Shown: positions 26,073-41,309, numbered from the stretch's first letter. The stretch: DNA of 64,000 nucleotides from Facklamia sp. 7083-14-GEN3 (GCF_024742075.1 NZ_JANSGD010000002.1:238675-302674), one strand, 5' to 3'. Notes: generated by a model from the letters alone, not told the origin. A program made the numbers and translations.

Positions 26073-27539
26073 CTATAATTTAGGTGCTTGATTAACAAAG
26101 TCATGGCCTTGCTCAAAATCATAGGCCATTTGGTAAAGTAAGGCTTCGCTATCCACTGGACCAGTGAGTGCCATTCCAATTGGCAATCCCTTGCTGTCAA
26201 ACCCAGCAGGTACTGATAGACTCGGTATTCCAGCCAAATTAACCGGAATTGTTAATAGATCGGCCACGTACATTTTGAGCGGATCTGAAATACGTTCACC
26301 AATTTTGTAAGCTGTCGAATTAGTGACCGGTCCCATAATAAGATCAAATTGATCAAACACTTCTTTAAAGTCTTGAATAATTAATGAGCGTACCTGCGCT
26401 GCTTTCTTAAAGAATTTATCATAGGCGCCAGAGCTTAAAGAATAGGTTCCTACCATTAAACGTCTTTTGACTTCGGGACCGAATCCTTCAGAGCGAGATT
26501 TTATGTAAATTTCTTCTAAATTTTCTGCCTCTTTTGAACGATAACCATAGCGGATACCGTCGTAACGCTGTAAATTAGATGAAGCTTCCGCAGATGCTAG
26601 TATGTAATAAACATTTATCCCATACTCTGAATGAGGAAGAGAGACTTCTTCAACAATTGCACCTTTACTTGTAAAATAATCCGCAGCTTTTTGCATTGCC
26701 CGCCGAACATCCGCATCAATAACCTCTGATTGATACTCTTTAGGGAAAGCTATTCGCTTACCTTCGATGGATTGCCCAATCAAACTGCTAAAATCTAACT
26801 CTTTATCAGGCAAGCTAGTCGCATCATTAGGATCATGACCCGCAATCGCTTGTAGTAGTAAAGCATTATCTTCAACCGTTAAAGTCATCGGTCCGACTTG
26901 ATCAAGGCTAGAAGCAAAAGCAATTACTCCATGACGAGAAACACGGCCATAAGTTGGCTTCATTCCAACAATTCCAGTATATGAGGCAGGTTGACGGATA
27001 GATCCACCAGTATCAGTTCCTAGGGCTGCTGGCACCTGTCTAGCGCCTACTGCTGCTGAGGATCCTCCCGAAGAACCTCCTGGGACTCTTTCAAGATTCC
27101 AAGGATTTTTACTTGTTTTAAAATAGGAGTTTTCGGTCGAGCCCCCCATCGCGAACTCATCTAAGTTGACTTTACCCACTATAATGGCTCCCGCCTTTTT
27201 TAATTGTTTGATAACAAAAGCATCATAAGTTGGCACAAAGTCTTCAAGCATTTTACTAGCTGCTGTTGTTTTAAAACCAGCCGTTAAAATGTTATCTTTG
27301 ATTGCTATAGGAATACCTTGGAGTATTTTTGAATCATTATTCGAATAACCTTCTTCATCTGCGACTTTAGCTAATTCAAAGGCTGACACTTTGAAGTCTT
27401 CATAATTTAAAAATGATTGAACGGAGTTCTCCAATGTTTCAATTTGCTGATAGGTATGTTCAAGCAATTCGACTGCTGTAAAAGCTCCTGATTTTAATCC
27501 TTTTTTCATATCTGTAATGGTTGTTGGAAATTTTTTCAT
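26073..27539 (-). CDS. gatA: Asp-tRNA(Asn)/Glu-tRNA(Gln) amidotransferase subunit A
   Basis: Amidase-signature glutaminase that supplies ammonia to GatB. The catalytic triad is visible: Lys in IAIKDNILTAG near residue 77, Ser in GGSSGGSSAAVGA near 155, and Ser in GTDTGGSIRQPASYTG near 178. The ATG used (488 aa) is preceded by AAGGAGCTTAAG and lies one base from the gatC stop, so translation is probably coupled. Full length with no odd features. Confidence 0.97.
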   Translation of the reverse strand: MKKFPTTITDMKKGLKSGAFTAVELLEHTYQQIETLENSVQSFLNYEDFKVSAFELAKVADEEGYSNNDSKILQGIPIAIKDNILTAGFKTTAASKMLEDFVPTYDAFVIKQLKKAGAIIVGKVNLDEFAMGGSTENSYFKTSKNPWNLERVPGGSSGGSSAAVGARQVPAALGTDTGGSIRQPASYTGIVGMKPTYGRVSRHGVIAFASSLDQVGPMTLTVEDNALLLQAIAGHDPNDATSLPDKELDFSSLIGQSIEGKRIAFPKEYQSEVIDADVRRAMQKAADYFTSKGAIVEEVSLPHSEYGINVYYILASAEASSNLQRYDGIRYGYRSKEAENLEEIYIKSRSEGFGPEVKRRLMVGTYSLSSGAYDKFFKKAAQVRSLIIQDFKEVFDQFDLIMGPVTNSTAYKIGERISDPLKMYVADLLTIPVNLAGIPSLSVPAGFDSKGLPIGMALTGPVDSEALLYQMAYDFEQGHDFVNQAPKL

Positions 27540-27540
27540 C

Positions 27541-27840
27541 TTAAGCTCCTTTTTCATCTTCAATAATCACTGGTACTTGAATATAGCCATCTTTAGCTGT
27601 TGGCGCATTATTCACTAAGGCTTGATAAGACGTATTAGAGACCGCGATATCTTCACGGTAAACATTCTTTAGTTGGTTACCGTGGTAAGTCGGTTCAATA
27701 CCTTCCGTATCCACTTCTTGTAAATGCTCGACCATTTCAATAATTTCTTGGATATTTGGAGCAAATTGGTCCAATTCTTCTTCGCTAAAACTTAACTTCG
27801 CTAAATTTGCAACATGCGTGATTTCTTCGCGTGTAATCAT
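27541..27840 (-). CDS. gatC: Asp-tRNA(Asn)/Glu-tRNA(Gln) amidotransferase subunit C
   Basis: Small subunit (99 aa) that wraps GatA and GatB. Matches the family: ITREEITHVANLAKLSFSEEE at the start, EVDTEGIEPTYHG near residue 52, and VPVIIEDEKG at the end. The ATG at 27840 has AGAGGGG upstream; an in-frame upstream extension runs into camS and is not used here. First of the three gat genes. Confidence 0.95.
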   Translation of the reverse strand: MITREEITHVANLAKLSFSEEELDQFAPNIQEIIEMVEHLQEVDTEGIEPTYHGNQLKNVYREDIAVSNTSYQALVNNAPTAKDGYIQVPVIIEDEKGA

Positions 27841-27856
27841 TATTATTCCCCTCTTC

Positions 27857-33564
<5,708 letters not shown>

Positions 33565-33664
33565 ATTCTCACTCCATTTCACCAACGCTTCCAATATTTG
33601 ATATTATATCAAAAATAAAGCCAATCTCCTATGTCCATTAAAGCCACAGTCAACTCTTCAGAAA

Positions 33665-33706
33665 AATAAAAAAAGAAGCCAAGGTTATCCCTTGAGCTTC
33701 TTTTTT
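33665..33706 (-). terminator. Terminator after the PurK-like gene
   Basis: AAGAAGC-T-CAAGG pairs with CCTTGGCTTCTT (one bulge) and is flanked by A and T tracts. It separates the PurK-like transcript from the pcrA region that follows on the minus strand. Confidence 0.85.
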
Positions 33707-34843
33707 TTATTTAATTTTATATAATCCGGTCATTTCGATTTGACGATTGCAGGACATTAAACTATCTCCCGTTATAATGACTTGTCCTTCCAAATGATTA
33801 TGTAATTGACCAGGTACATTAACTAGGGCAAACCCCCAATCTGTTCGAGACATGTATTGTGTCATCACATTGTCTATGTTTAAGTGTTGTAAAGGAATGG
33901 CTATGGCAGCGGCTGAGGTTACTTTTAATGTAGGCAAAGGTAAACCCGACAATGCGCGCATACACGCTTCAAATTGTGAAATGGACATCGAACCGATAGT
34001 AAAAGTCGCTGCTTGCGATAAACCAATTGAAGCTTGATTAATATAAATAACACCAGAAGATGTGATAAAGAACTCTAATGTCAGTGCTCCGATTAATGTA
34101 AGTGATTCAGCAATTAATTTGCCTAACCGATTGATTTCATTAGAAAGTTCGTCATCAATGCGCGCAGGATATCTTACTTGCGTACCGATAATAACTCCTT
34201 TATCCACTAATTCAAAAGGAGGATATAACAACAATTCTCCTCGCTCATTTCTAACAACAGTCAAAGAAACTCTCTTCTCAACTGGAATCCAAGCCTCAAG
34301 AATACAGGTTGCTTGTTCAACTTTCTTCTCTGCTAATGGTAAATCTTCCTCATTAAATAGAAGGATGTGGTCCTTGGCTTGATTCAAATGTCTTTGGCCG
34401 GATTTAAGAACACAAGGATAGCCTATATACTCTATCGCTTCTTTAATATCTTCTATGGAAGTGACCATTGAAAAAGGAGCTACCAGGCTTTTAGTGGAAT
34501 CCAAATAAACTTTTTCAATCAAACGGTCTGTTGTAATTGCGACTAAATCTTCTGATAAAGCCAAGTCAGTATATTCTTCTAATAATTTATAGTGCCGGTT
34601 TGATAAAATACCCGGCTCAACATATATCATATCCACTAAGCTTGCGAATTCGATTAAACTTTCGTCTTGATAATTGTCATCGACCATCTGCCAATAAGCA
34701 AATTGTTTCACAGGATTTTCATCATGACTTACCATACTTGCGACACGAAAACCTAACCTACCTGCCTCTTGAGCTAGCAAAGCTGTTGTTAGTGACTCTC
34801 CAATAACACCTATCATACTCCCAGGTTGATGCCTTTGAACCAT
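33707..34843 (-). CDS. PurK-like ATP-grasp protein with altered active site
   Basis: 378-aa ATP-grasp protein laid out like PurK (N5-carboxyaminoimidazole ribonucleotide synthase): an N-terminal Rossmann-like part starting PGSMIGVIGESLTTALLAQE, a central ATP-grasp region with LVAPFSMVTSIEDIKEAIE and YPCVLKSGQ near 120-150, and the metal site region LTLEFFITSSGVIYINQ near 255-270. In true PurK the latter continues as NEIAPRPHNSGH; here it is NQASIGLSQAATF, so the second metal Glu is Gln and the PRPHNSGH substrate loop is lost. No other purine gene is near. It may be a paralog with a new substrate or a non-catalytic form. Confidence 0.72.
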   Translation of the reverse strand: MVQRHQPGSMIGVIGESLTTALLAQEAGRLGFRVASMVSHDENPVKQFAYWQMVDDNYQDESLIEFASLVDMIYVEPGILSNRHYKLLEEYTDLALSEDLVAITTDRLIEKVYLDSTKSLVAPFSMVTSIEDIKEAIEYIGYPCVLKSGQRHLNQAKDHILLFNEEDLPLAEKKVEQATCILEAWIPVEKRVSLTVVRNERGELLLYPPFELVDKGVIIGTQVRYPARIDDELSNEINRLGKLIAESLTLIGALTLEFFITSSGVIYINQASIGLSQAATFTIGSMSISQFEACMRALSGLPLPTLKVTSAAAIAIPLQHLNIDNVMTQYMSRTDWGFALVNVPGQLHNHLEGQVIITGDSLMSCNRQIEMTGLYKIK

Positions 34844-34870
34844 CTTATCCCTCCCATCATACTATTATTT

Positions 34871-35569
34871 TTATGGCTGATCATATTGATCTAATTGCCA
34901 CTCTTCAATCATATTGATTAATTTTTCTCCATAGCTCGGATCAGTTGCATAGCCTGAATCTTGCAATGCCTGAGCTTGTGATTTGAAATCCTGGGCTTGT
35001 AATACAGCCTGGTATTGGTTTGGATCCCAAGAAGTTCCATTTATCATTAATAGCGCATGCTCACGCATTGAAGCTTGTCTAGAAGGATACACTTTAAAAT
35101 AATCCTTAATTTCAACCCACTCGCCATCAAAAAACTCCATTGTTGGATAGAGGGCAGAATTTGGATCGTCAGCACTTGTTTTTACACCATATAGATTATT
35201 ATGCTGACTAGCTAATTGGCTTCTACCGAAGTCCGATTCTAAAACTGCTTGAGCTAATGACACAGAAGCATAAACGCCAAACTCTCTTTGCAAAGCTTGA
35301 GCAGTTGGGACCAAATCCGCTATAAATTGCTCTTTCTGTAAGCTATCTGATTGAGTGATTTCATTCTGATAAATATTAGGAGCAGGCTGCGACATCCAAC
35401 GAAAGAACAAAACGAACAGCAAACTAATAAAGGTAATGATAAAGAAACTTAAACAACCTAATCGTTTAAAGAAAGCTTCTTGCCATTTTTTGAATTGTTT
35501 AAGTTTTTTGTTTTTTTTGAAGTTTTTTTTTCTGGGTCTAGTAGCTTTTTTGCGTTTTCTTTGCACCAA
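34871..35569 (-). CDS. Membrane-anchored GH73 N-acetylglucosaminidase
   Basis: Predicted peptidoglycan hydrolase of 232 aa. The very basic N-terminus (KRKKATRPRKKN) is followed by one membrane helix (about residues 37-55), leaving the enzyme outside. The glucosaminidase domain runs from about residue 85: FIADLVPTAQALQREFGVYA, then ASVSLAQAVLESDFGRSQLA with the catalytic Glu, and NNLYGVK. The C-terminal YATDPSYGEKLINMIEEW is the usual end. It starts at TTG or the adjacent GTG; both lie downstream of a weak GTGGTGAAG site. It lies between a small HTH protein and the PurK-like gene. Confidence 0.88.
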   Translation of the reverse strand: MVQRKRKKATRPRKKNFKKNKKLKQFKKWQEAFFKRLGCLSFFIITFISLLFVLFFRWMSQPAPNIYQNEITQSDSLQKEQFIADLVPTAQALQREFGVYASVSLAQAVLESDFGRSQLASQHNNLYGVKTSADDPNSALYPTMEFFDGEWVEIKDYFKVYPSRQASMREHALLMINGTSWDPNQYQAVLQAQDFKSQAQALQDSGYATDPSYGEKLINMIEEWQLDQYDQP

Positions 35570-35589
35570 ATAGCTTCACCACTCTATTT

Positions 35590-36111
35590 TTATTCTTCTC
35601 CAGTATCTCTCACTTTATCACTTTGAGCATCAAACCATTGTAGGAGTTTTACTTCATCGGTCTCTAATTGTTGTCTCAATACTCCAGGTAGACGAATTTC
35701 TATAATATCATTGTATCCCCAAAATTGATAATCAGCAATTAATTGCAAGATCATTGTGTTCTGTTGGTTTTCTAAATTTTCACTCTGATGCCATTCTAGA
35801 CGTACCATACCATGGTTCACCCAAGTCTTAGCAATTTGATATTTAAGATAAAGGTATTCTCCAACAGGATTGGCTGAGACTTCTGGAATTATTTCAGCAT
35901 TTCGCACAACTTTTTGAACAAGCATCCACTCATAATCAGTAAATAAAGTAGATATAATTTGGATATTTTCAAACTTTAGACCTTGTTCGCCTTTTTTCCA
36001 TCGGTCCCAAGATTGAGGACTAATACCTAATTTTTCCGCATAAAAAGCTTTTTCTGTTTGAAATTTCTCTTTAATAGCATGAATAACAATTTGTATCAGT
36101 GTAGGACTCAT
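35590..36111 (-). CDS. Helix-turn-helix-like protein, function unknown
   Basis: A 173-aa protein whose first 55 residues look like an XRE-type helix-turn-helix: EKAFYAEKLGISPQSWDRWKKGEQGL. The rest, including EYLYLKYQIAKTWVNHGMVRLEWHQ and a helical C-terminus, matches no family that I recognise. It starts with ATG after GGGAGGAATTTAC and a clear promoter. It stands at the head of the GH73 and PurK-like transcript and may regulate it, but this is an inference. Confidence 0.7.
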   Translation of the reverse strand: MSPTLIQIVIHAIKEKFQTEKAFYAEKLGISPQSWDRWKKGEQGLKFENIQIISTLFTDYEWMLVQKVVRNAEIIPEVSANPVGEYLYLKYQIAKTWVNHGMVRLEWHQSENLENQQNTMILQLIADYQFWGYNDIIEIRLPGVLRQQLETDEVKLLQWFDAQSDKVRDTGEE

Positions 36112-36133
36112 GTAAATTCCTCCCTTTTTCTCT

Positions 36134-36161
36134 ATTATACACTTAAAAAGTGATGTGAAAA
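36134..36161 (-). promoter_or_regulatory. Promoter of the HTH-GH73-PurK-like operon
   Basis: On the minus strand TTTTCA and a perfect TATAAT are separated by 16 bp, about 20 bp before the HTH gene start. Confidence 0.6.
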
Positions 36162-36175
36162 AGTAGAAATCTTTT

Positions 36176-36210
36176 TAAAAATAGAAAGACCTCATTCAAG
36201 AAGTCTTTCC
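36176..36210 (-). terminator. Terminator after the zinc-ribbon gene
   Basis: GGAAAGAC pairs with GTCTTTC around a 12-nt loop and is followed on the minus strand by TATTTTTAAAAAG. Confidence 0.7.
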
Positions 36211-36241
36211 ATCTCTCAAATTATTCTAATTTAACTTCTCG

Positions 36242-38302
36242 TTAACGATAAAACCAAGCGCCATTTTCATCTTGATACCAAGTCCCCTTACGATAGCCAT
36301 CATCAAACAAATAATAATTTTCTGTTTGTTTACCTTCATATAGATTATCTGTTGGTTCTACAACTGTTTCAACTGAAGTCGCTGATGGATCATATGCTGG
36401 CGGGCTTGTTATTACTTGTGTTGTCTGAACTGGTTCTTGTGTATTCTCAATAGAAGTTTCATTTTCTACGGGCTCATTACCTTCTTGATTGGATAGATAT
36501 TGTGTGAGAATATCGTTAATTGTTTGGCTCATCCTAGCATTCATATCATAAGGCTCATTGAAATTTTTAGTAAGCACCACATAAATATAGTCTTCTCCAA
36601 CAGTTTGAGCAATCCCCGCTATATGTTGAAGTTGTGGATTTTCCTCCGTAGTTAATAATTCATAACGTTGAGTCACATTAGCGTTATAATTAGGGAATTT
36701 ATCTGTCAATGGTGATAAAGTTACCGATTCTTTTAATAAAGCATCGTATTCTTCATCAATTAATTCATTTTTAGCTAATTTAACAAGCAGATTAGCTAAG
36801 TCCGTTACGTCAGTTACTGCACCAGTTATATAACTATCTTCTTCGATAGCTAATGGGGCATTCATACGAGTAGCAAAATAACCGGATTCTTTTAACCAGT
36901 AATTAAAGCGATTAACTCCATCGGCAAGCTGAACTAAATGATTCATCGCGGAAGCATCTCCTGATTGAACGGTTAAATCAATCAATTCTTGAACAGTATA
37001 TGAATCTCTAGCTTGACTTGCCACTTGGCCTGTATCTCCTGAAGCAATTAATTGTGTTTTAACAGGAATTTCTTGTCCAAGTGTAATCGTTTCATCTGCT
37101 AACAATTCAAAGGTACGCTGTAAAATAAACCAAGCAATTAGACGATCTGCTTCCATGGTTTGATTTTCATAAACAAATGGTGTTTTATCACCCAGCTGTT
37201 GAATTTGTAAAGCTACTGTTTCTTGATCAGAAAAGTAATCATTAACTATTCGATTCAGTTCATCAATTCTTTCTGCTTGATCTTGTTTATTAGGAACTTC
37301 GTAGGCGATACTTTCTGAAAAGTTCTCTGCACTTATCAGAAGTTTCTGCTGACTTGTATCTTCACCAATAACTGATAAAGCAGGATCATTAAAGGACAAT
37401 CTAAGTTTTTTTCCTTCTTTAAAAAGAGAAAATTCATCCTCCAGATCCGTTTCAGTCTCATTATATTTGACCTTAAAAGTGAATGTCTCTTGATCTACAT
37501 CAGAAAGAGACTCAGCAAAATCGAGGTTAATTGAGATCATTGGATAATTTTCGACATCAACTTCAGAATCTTCTATCTGAAAGGCTGTATCTTCAAAAGA
37601 AGTCGTTTGATTTTCTTCTGAATTTGAATTGACCTTAGAAGAATTATCTGAGATAGCATTCATAGTTGATTCTCTACTTGTAGTTTCCGTTGAATTTTGA
37701 GAATTTTCAAGCTCTTTGGCGGGTTGTTCATTGTTTTGATTAATCGTTGGCTCTAAATAACTCTTAACCATTCCCACTAATTGAGGTCCATAAACAAACA
37801 TTAAGAAAAAGACTGCCAATAAAATTAACCATTTGAACATACTCCAAAGTACTTTACCAAAACTAGTCTTCTTAGTTTTAGGGACAATATAATCTTCTTC
37901 ATTATCAGTTGATTCATCAGAAAATGCTGAGCCAGTATATGGATAAGATAAAATTTCGTCCGCTCTTTTTTTAAAAGCTTCATCTGAATCAACTTCTGAT
38001 TCATTGTCTTTTGACTTTGATTGAAGTGATCGCTCGTAAGCTAATTTAGCCTCTTTTTCTGCTTCTGCTAACTCTTTCTCAAGAGATCTTCTAACCGGAA
38101 CATGCTGTCTATTTTCTCCTAAATTTTGAGAGTGTTTCATTTCAGTTAGATCATGAGAATTTTTATCAACTGCTTTTGAATCATTTTGTCTTCTCTTATT
38201 TAATGAACTTTGTTCTTTTTTATCTGCTTGATTAAATTTATAACCGCAGTATGCACACTGAGTCTTACTACGGACATTCCGTCCACAATTTGGACACTGC
38301 AT
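36242..38302 (-). CDS. Zinc-ribbon membrane protein with catalytically dead beta-lactamase-like domain
   Basis: 686-aa protein built from four parts. A cytoplasmic zinc ribbon (CPNCGRN...CAYCGYKF) lies at residues 3-23; a charged coiled linker follows; one membrane helix is at about 151-173; and the outside portion contains a class A beta-lactamase-like fold at about 350-603. The fold's usual SxxK, SDN and KTG motifs are absent: EADR occurs where SxxK is expected (about 384), SGDASAMN replaces SDNTAxN (about 447) and HIAG replaces KTG (about 560). The last residues, RKGTWYQDENGAWFYR, resemble a cell-wall-binding repeat. It is likely a sensor or scaffold rather than an enzyme, but its role is unknown. 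Confidence 0.78.
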   Translation of the reverse strand: MQCPNCGRNVRSKTQCAYCGYKFNQADKKEQSSLNKRRQNDSKAVDKNSHDLTEMKHSQNLGENRQHVPVRRSLEKELAEAEKEAKLAYERSLQSKSKDNESEVDSDEAFKKRADEILSYPYTGSAFSDESTDNEEDYIVPKTKKTSFGKVLWSMFKWLILLAVFFLMFVYGPQLVGMVKSYLEPTINQNNEQPAKELENSQNSTETTSRESTMNAISDNSSKVNSNSEENQTTSFEDTAFQIEDSEVDVENYPMISINLDFAESLSDVDQETFTFKVKYNETETDLEDEFSLFKEGKKLRLSFNDPALSVIGEDTSQQKLLISAENFSESIAYEVPNKQDQAERIDELNRIVNDYFSDQETVALQIQQLGDKTPFVYENQTMEADRLIAWFILQRTFELLADETITLGQEIPVKTQLIASGDTGQVASQARDSYTVQELIDLTVQSGDASAMNHLVQLADGVNRFNYWLKESGYFATRMNAPLAIEEDSYITGAVTDVTDLANLLVKLAKNELIDEEYDALLKESVTLSPLTDKFPNYNANVTQRYELLTTEENPQLQHIAGIAQTVGEDYIYVVLTKNFNEPYDMNARMSQTINDILTQYLSNQEGNEPVENETSIENTQEPVQTTQVITSPPAYDPSATSVETVVEPTDNLYEGKQTENYYLFDDGYRKGTWYQDENGAWFYR

Positions 38303-38354
38303 TTGATTGCCTCCTCTTAAATGGTCGCTCTATAATTGGTTCTTTACTTAAAAC

Positions 38355-38384
38355 ATTGTAGCATATTCTTAAAGGGCTTAACAA
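38355..38384 (-). promoter_or_regulatory. Promoter of the zinc-ribbon gene
   Basis: On the minus strand TTGTTA and TACAAT are separated by 18 bp with TGC before the -10 (extended -10). It lies in the 94-bp gap after the ABC permease gene. Confidence 0.6.
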
Positions 38385-38396
38385 TAAGGGGCTGGA

Positions 38397-41309
38397 TTAA
38401 TCAAGGCCCTTGAGAGCTTCTACCATATTAATACGTTTAATCTTTTGGTGCATAATCAACATAACAGCACTTGAAAAAATAAATGTGAGAACAAAAGATA
38501 TCAAGTAGGATGCTATAGTTGCCCTAGGATAAAAGAGCATGGAATTCATTTGCATCTGTTTCATAATGATATGTGTGAGCACACGGCCGGCTATCAAGCC
38601 AAAGAAAGAGCCAAATACTGTGATAATAAAGATTTCCTCATAAACATACAAGCTTACTTCCCTAGCATAAAAACCTAACACTTTAATAGTGGCCAATTCT
38701 CGATTTCTCTCTTCAATGTTAATATTAGTCAAGTTATATAATACTACAAAAGCCAATCCAGCGGCTGAAACGATTAAAACAATCGTAATGACGTATAAAC
38801 TATCCATCGTCTTGCTAACGACTTCTTCTATATTTGTCATATTGACAATAGCTTGAACATCTTCATTATCTTGCAACTTATCTTCCAACCGGGTCACTTT
38901 AGCATTAGCCTCATATTTTAGTAAAAAAGCATTAATTTGCGCAGGTTTTTCAAAAATCTGATTATAGTCATTTTTTCCCATATAAAGATAATGATTAACA
39001 TAGTTTTCAGCTGCTCCATTTAAAGGAATGGTGTAGCTTTCATCATCCATTTTAAAGTTAGCTTTAGAACCAGGCTTTAAATTAAATAACTCAGCTAATC
39101 GTTCTGTATAAAGCGGTCCTGTTTCATCTAAATCTAGCGCTTGAGAACTCTTATCGTCTCCTCGTTCTCTTACAAAAACAAAGTCTTTAAATGATTGCAC
39201 ATCACCTAGCGGAACCATTAAATTAACGTTTTCTTTTTCATTCTCGTTTTCTATTTCTAAGGATTCAGAATAGATTGGATAAAAAGCTTCGATACCTTCG
39301 TATTCTTCTAATTCTTCTTGAAGTTTTTGCGTTTGGTAATGGCCTAAATCTTCATTCAAGACCAAAGTTGCATCATAACGTTGCAATTGCTCAAATTGAT
39401 TAGAAAGTAAACCTGATATAGTGTCACTAATTCCAAAGCCTGTGAGAATTAACATTGAACAGCCCGCTACACCGATGAAAGTCATAAGGTTTCTTCCTTT
39501 ATATCTAAAAAGGTTTCTCAAAGTCATTTTTCGATTAAAAGACAATCGACTCCAAAATCCGGTCCAATTTTCAAGTAAAATTTGTTTACCTTGTTTAGGC
39601 GGTTCAGGTCGCAACAACTGCGCGGGAGCTTGCTTTAATAATACATAAGGAGTGTATATTGCTGGTATTAGTGTACAAGCTAAAGCAATGGCACCGACAA
39701 TCATATTCCAAGTTAGGGACCTAGGAATCAAAGTATCAGCCAAATAAAACATGGAATTGTAGGCTTGTAGAATAATTGGTGGGAAAATTCGGTAACCTAA
39801 AGTTATTCCTAAGGCTATCCCAATGACTCCTGCCAAACCAGCATAGACCACAAACTTTAAGATGACTTGCCAGCGATTATATCCCATTTGCTGCATGGTG
39901 CCCATATAGTTTCTTTGTTCACTTGACATACGTTTAACTGTTGTAAAAACAACTAAAACAGCAATAGCAAAAAAGAAAACCGGGAACAGATTAGAAATAA
40001 CATTCAATTTTTCAGCATTTTCTTTCAAAGATTTATAAGCTGCATCATCTTGACGTGTCAAGACATGGTAAGTCGGTTCTTTTAAATCAGCTTCCAATTT
40101 TTTTAGTTGCTCAAGCGCCAATTGTCCTTCTCTTAATTCTAAATTGTTTTCAGCAATACTATCTGCTATAGCTTTTTGCGAGCGACTCAATTGGTTTTCT
40201 CCAAAAAATAACTCGTTGCTGCCCATTAAACTTTGTTCTTGACCCTTCAATAACTCTGTTTGTTGTTCAGGCCCTCCTAAAACTTGGGGATTGTTTGGAT
40301 CTAAATTACCTTGTAAAGACTGCTGCAATAAATCCGATTCAATTTGGCTAAGTTCTATCTTAGCTTCTTTAAGGTCTTGTTCAGAATCTACCAGTGTCTT
40401 TTCGGCTTCGGAAATATTTTTATTTGCCGACTCAAAATCATTGTTAGCTTCTTCTAAATCTGAACTAACCTCATCATATTTAGCTTGAATATCTTTTTTA
40501 CTGGCTTCCAAGCGCTGATTTGGGCGATTAGCTAACAGATCTTCTAAATGAATTTTTAGTTGGTCAAGCCTTGATTGATAAGCTGGATCGTAAGCTCTCT
40601 CTTTATTATTACGTATCCAATAGAACACTTCACTATAGTAATTGGCTTGTATTTGATCTTCTTGAATTAAACCAAAAACAGAATGGTCGAGCCCTCGACT
40701 AATTCGTTCATAATAAATTGGTGTTTGGACGAATCCAACAACTTCAAACTCATTTGTTGTTAATTCAATATCTTTTATCGAAAAGATTGAATCTGAATTA
40801 TCACTATCTATATCGTCTTCACTTACTCGTTTGTTCAAGGTGATTTTCACCTTATCTCCAACTTGAACAGATTCTTTTGAATCAGTATTGATTAAATCAA
40901 GGTATTTACTATCCAAGGTAATTTCAGAGGGTTTCTGTGGAAATCTCCCTTCAACTAGTTGGTAATAGCTTTCATCTTTTTCATTGATCCCGAATACTTT
41001 GATAGGTTGAGTACTTGGTTCAACCATTCCAATAACTGATTTGATAGGACGTAGCCGAAGTTCTGTTTCATCTTCTAATTCTTCAATTTTTTTTATGTCA
41101 TTATCATTGATACCTAGAGTAGATAATATACGACCGTCAGGTAAATCATAACTTTCATAATAATCACGTGCAGTTTCTACCATAGCTGGTCCTGTCGCTT
41201 TGATTCCAATAAAAAAAGCAACTCCAAGACTAATAATAGCTAATATCGATAAGAATCGCGGGAAACTTTTTAATATCTCACGAAAGATATCTTTAATGAT
41301 TGATTTCAT
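38397..41309 (-). CDS. FtsX-type ABC exporter permease with large coiled-coil extracellular domain
   Basis: 970-aa membrane protein of the MacB/FtsX permease family. An N-terminal helix (about residues 17-35) is followed by an extracellular region of roughly 400 residues. Within it, residues about 280-400 (KYDEVSSDLEEANNDFESAN and onwards) form a long predicted coiled coil. Then come three membrane helices (about 440-560), a second extracellular domain, and three C-terminal helices (about 850-950). These correspond to two FtsX repeats, as in peptide or lipid-release exporters. The ATPase gene lies 12 bp upstream. The substrate is unknown; the length and coiled coil suggest an envelope-spanning function. 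Confidence 0.9.
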   Translation of the reverse strand: MKSIIKDIFREILKSFPRFLSILAIISLGVAFFIGIKATGPAMVETARDYYESYDLPDGRILSTLGINDNDIKKIEELEDETELRLRPIKSVIGMVEPSTQPIKVFGINEKDESYYQLVEGRFPQKPSEITLDSKYLDLINTDSKESVQVGDKVKITLNKRVSEDDIDSDNSDSIFSIKDIELTTNEFEVVGFVQTPIYYERISRGLDHSVFGLIQEDQIQANYYSEVFYWIRNNKERAYDPAYQSRLDQLKIHLEDLLANRPNQRLEASKKDIQAKYDEVSSDLEEANNDFESANKNISEAEKTLVDSEQDLKEAKIELSQIESDLLQQSLQGNLDPNNPQVLGGPEQQTELLKGQEQSLMGSNELFFGENQLSRSQKAIADSIAENNLELREGQLALEQLKKLEADLKEPTYHVLTRQDDAAYKSLKENAEKLNVISNLFPVFFFAIAVLVVFTTVKRMSSEQRNYMGTMQQMGYNRWQVILKFVVYAGLAGVIGIALGITLGYRIFPPIILQAYNSMFYLADTLIPRSLTWNMIVGAIALACTLIPAIYTPYVLLKQAPAQLLRPEPPKQGKQILLENWTGFWSRLSFNRKMTLRNLFRYKGRNLMTFIGVAGCSMLILTGFGISDTISGLLSNQFEQLQRYDATLVLNEDLGHYQTQKLQEELEEYEGIEAFYPIYSESLEIENENEKENVNLMVPLGDVQSFKDFVFVRERGDDKSSQALDLDETGPLYTERLAELFNLKPGSKANFKMDDESYTIPLNGAAENYVNHYLYMGKNDYNQIFEKPAQINAFLLKYEANAKVTRLEDKLQDNEDVQAIVNMTNIEEVVSKTMDSLYVITIVLIVSAAGLAFVVLYNLTNINIEERNRELATIKVLGFYAREVSLYVYEEIFIITVFGSFFGLIAGRVLTHIIMKQMQMNSMLFYPRATIASYLISFVLTFIFSSAVMLIMHQKIKRINMVEALKGLD

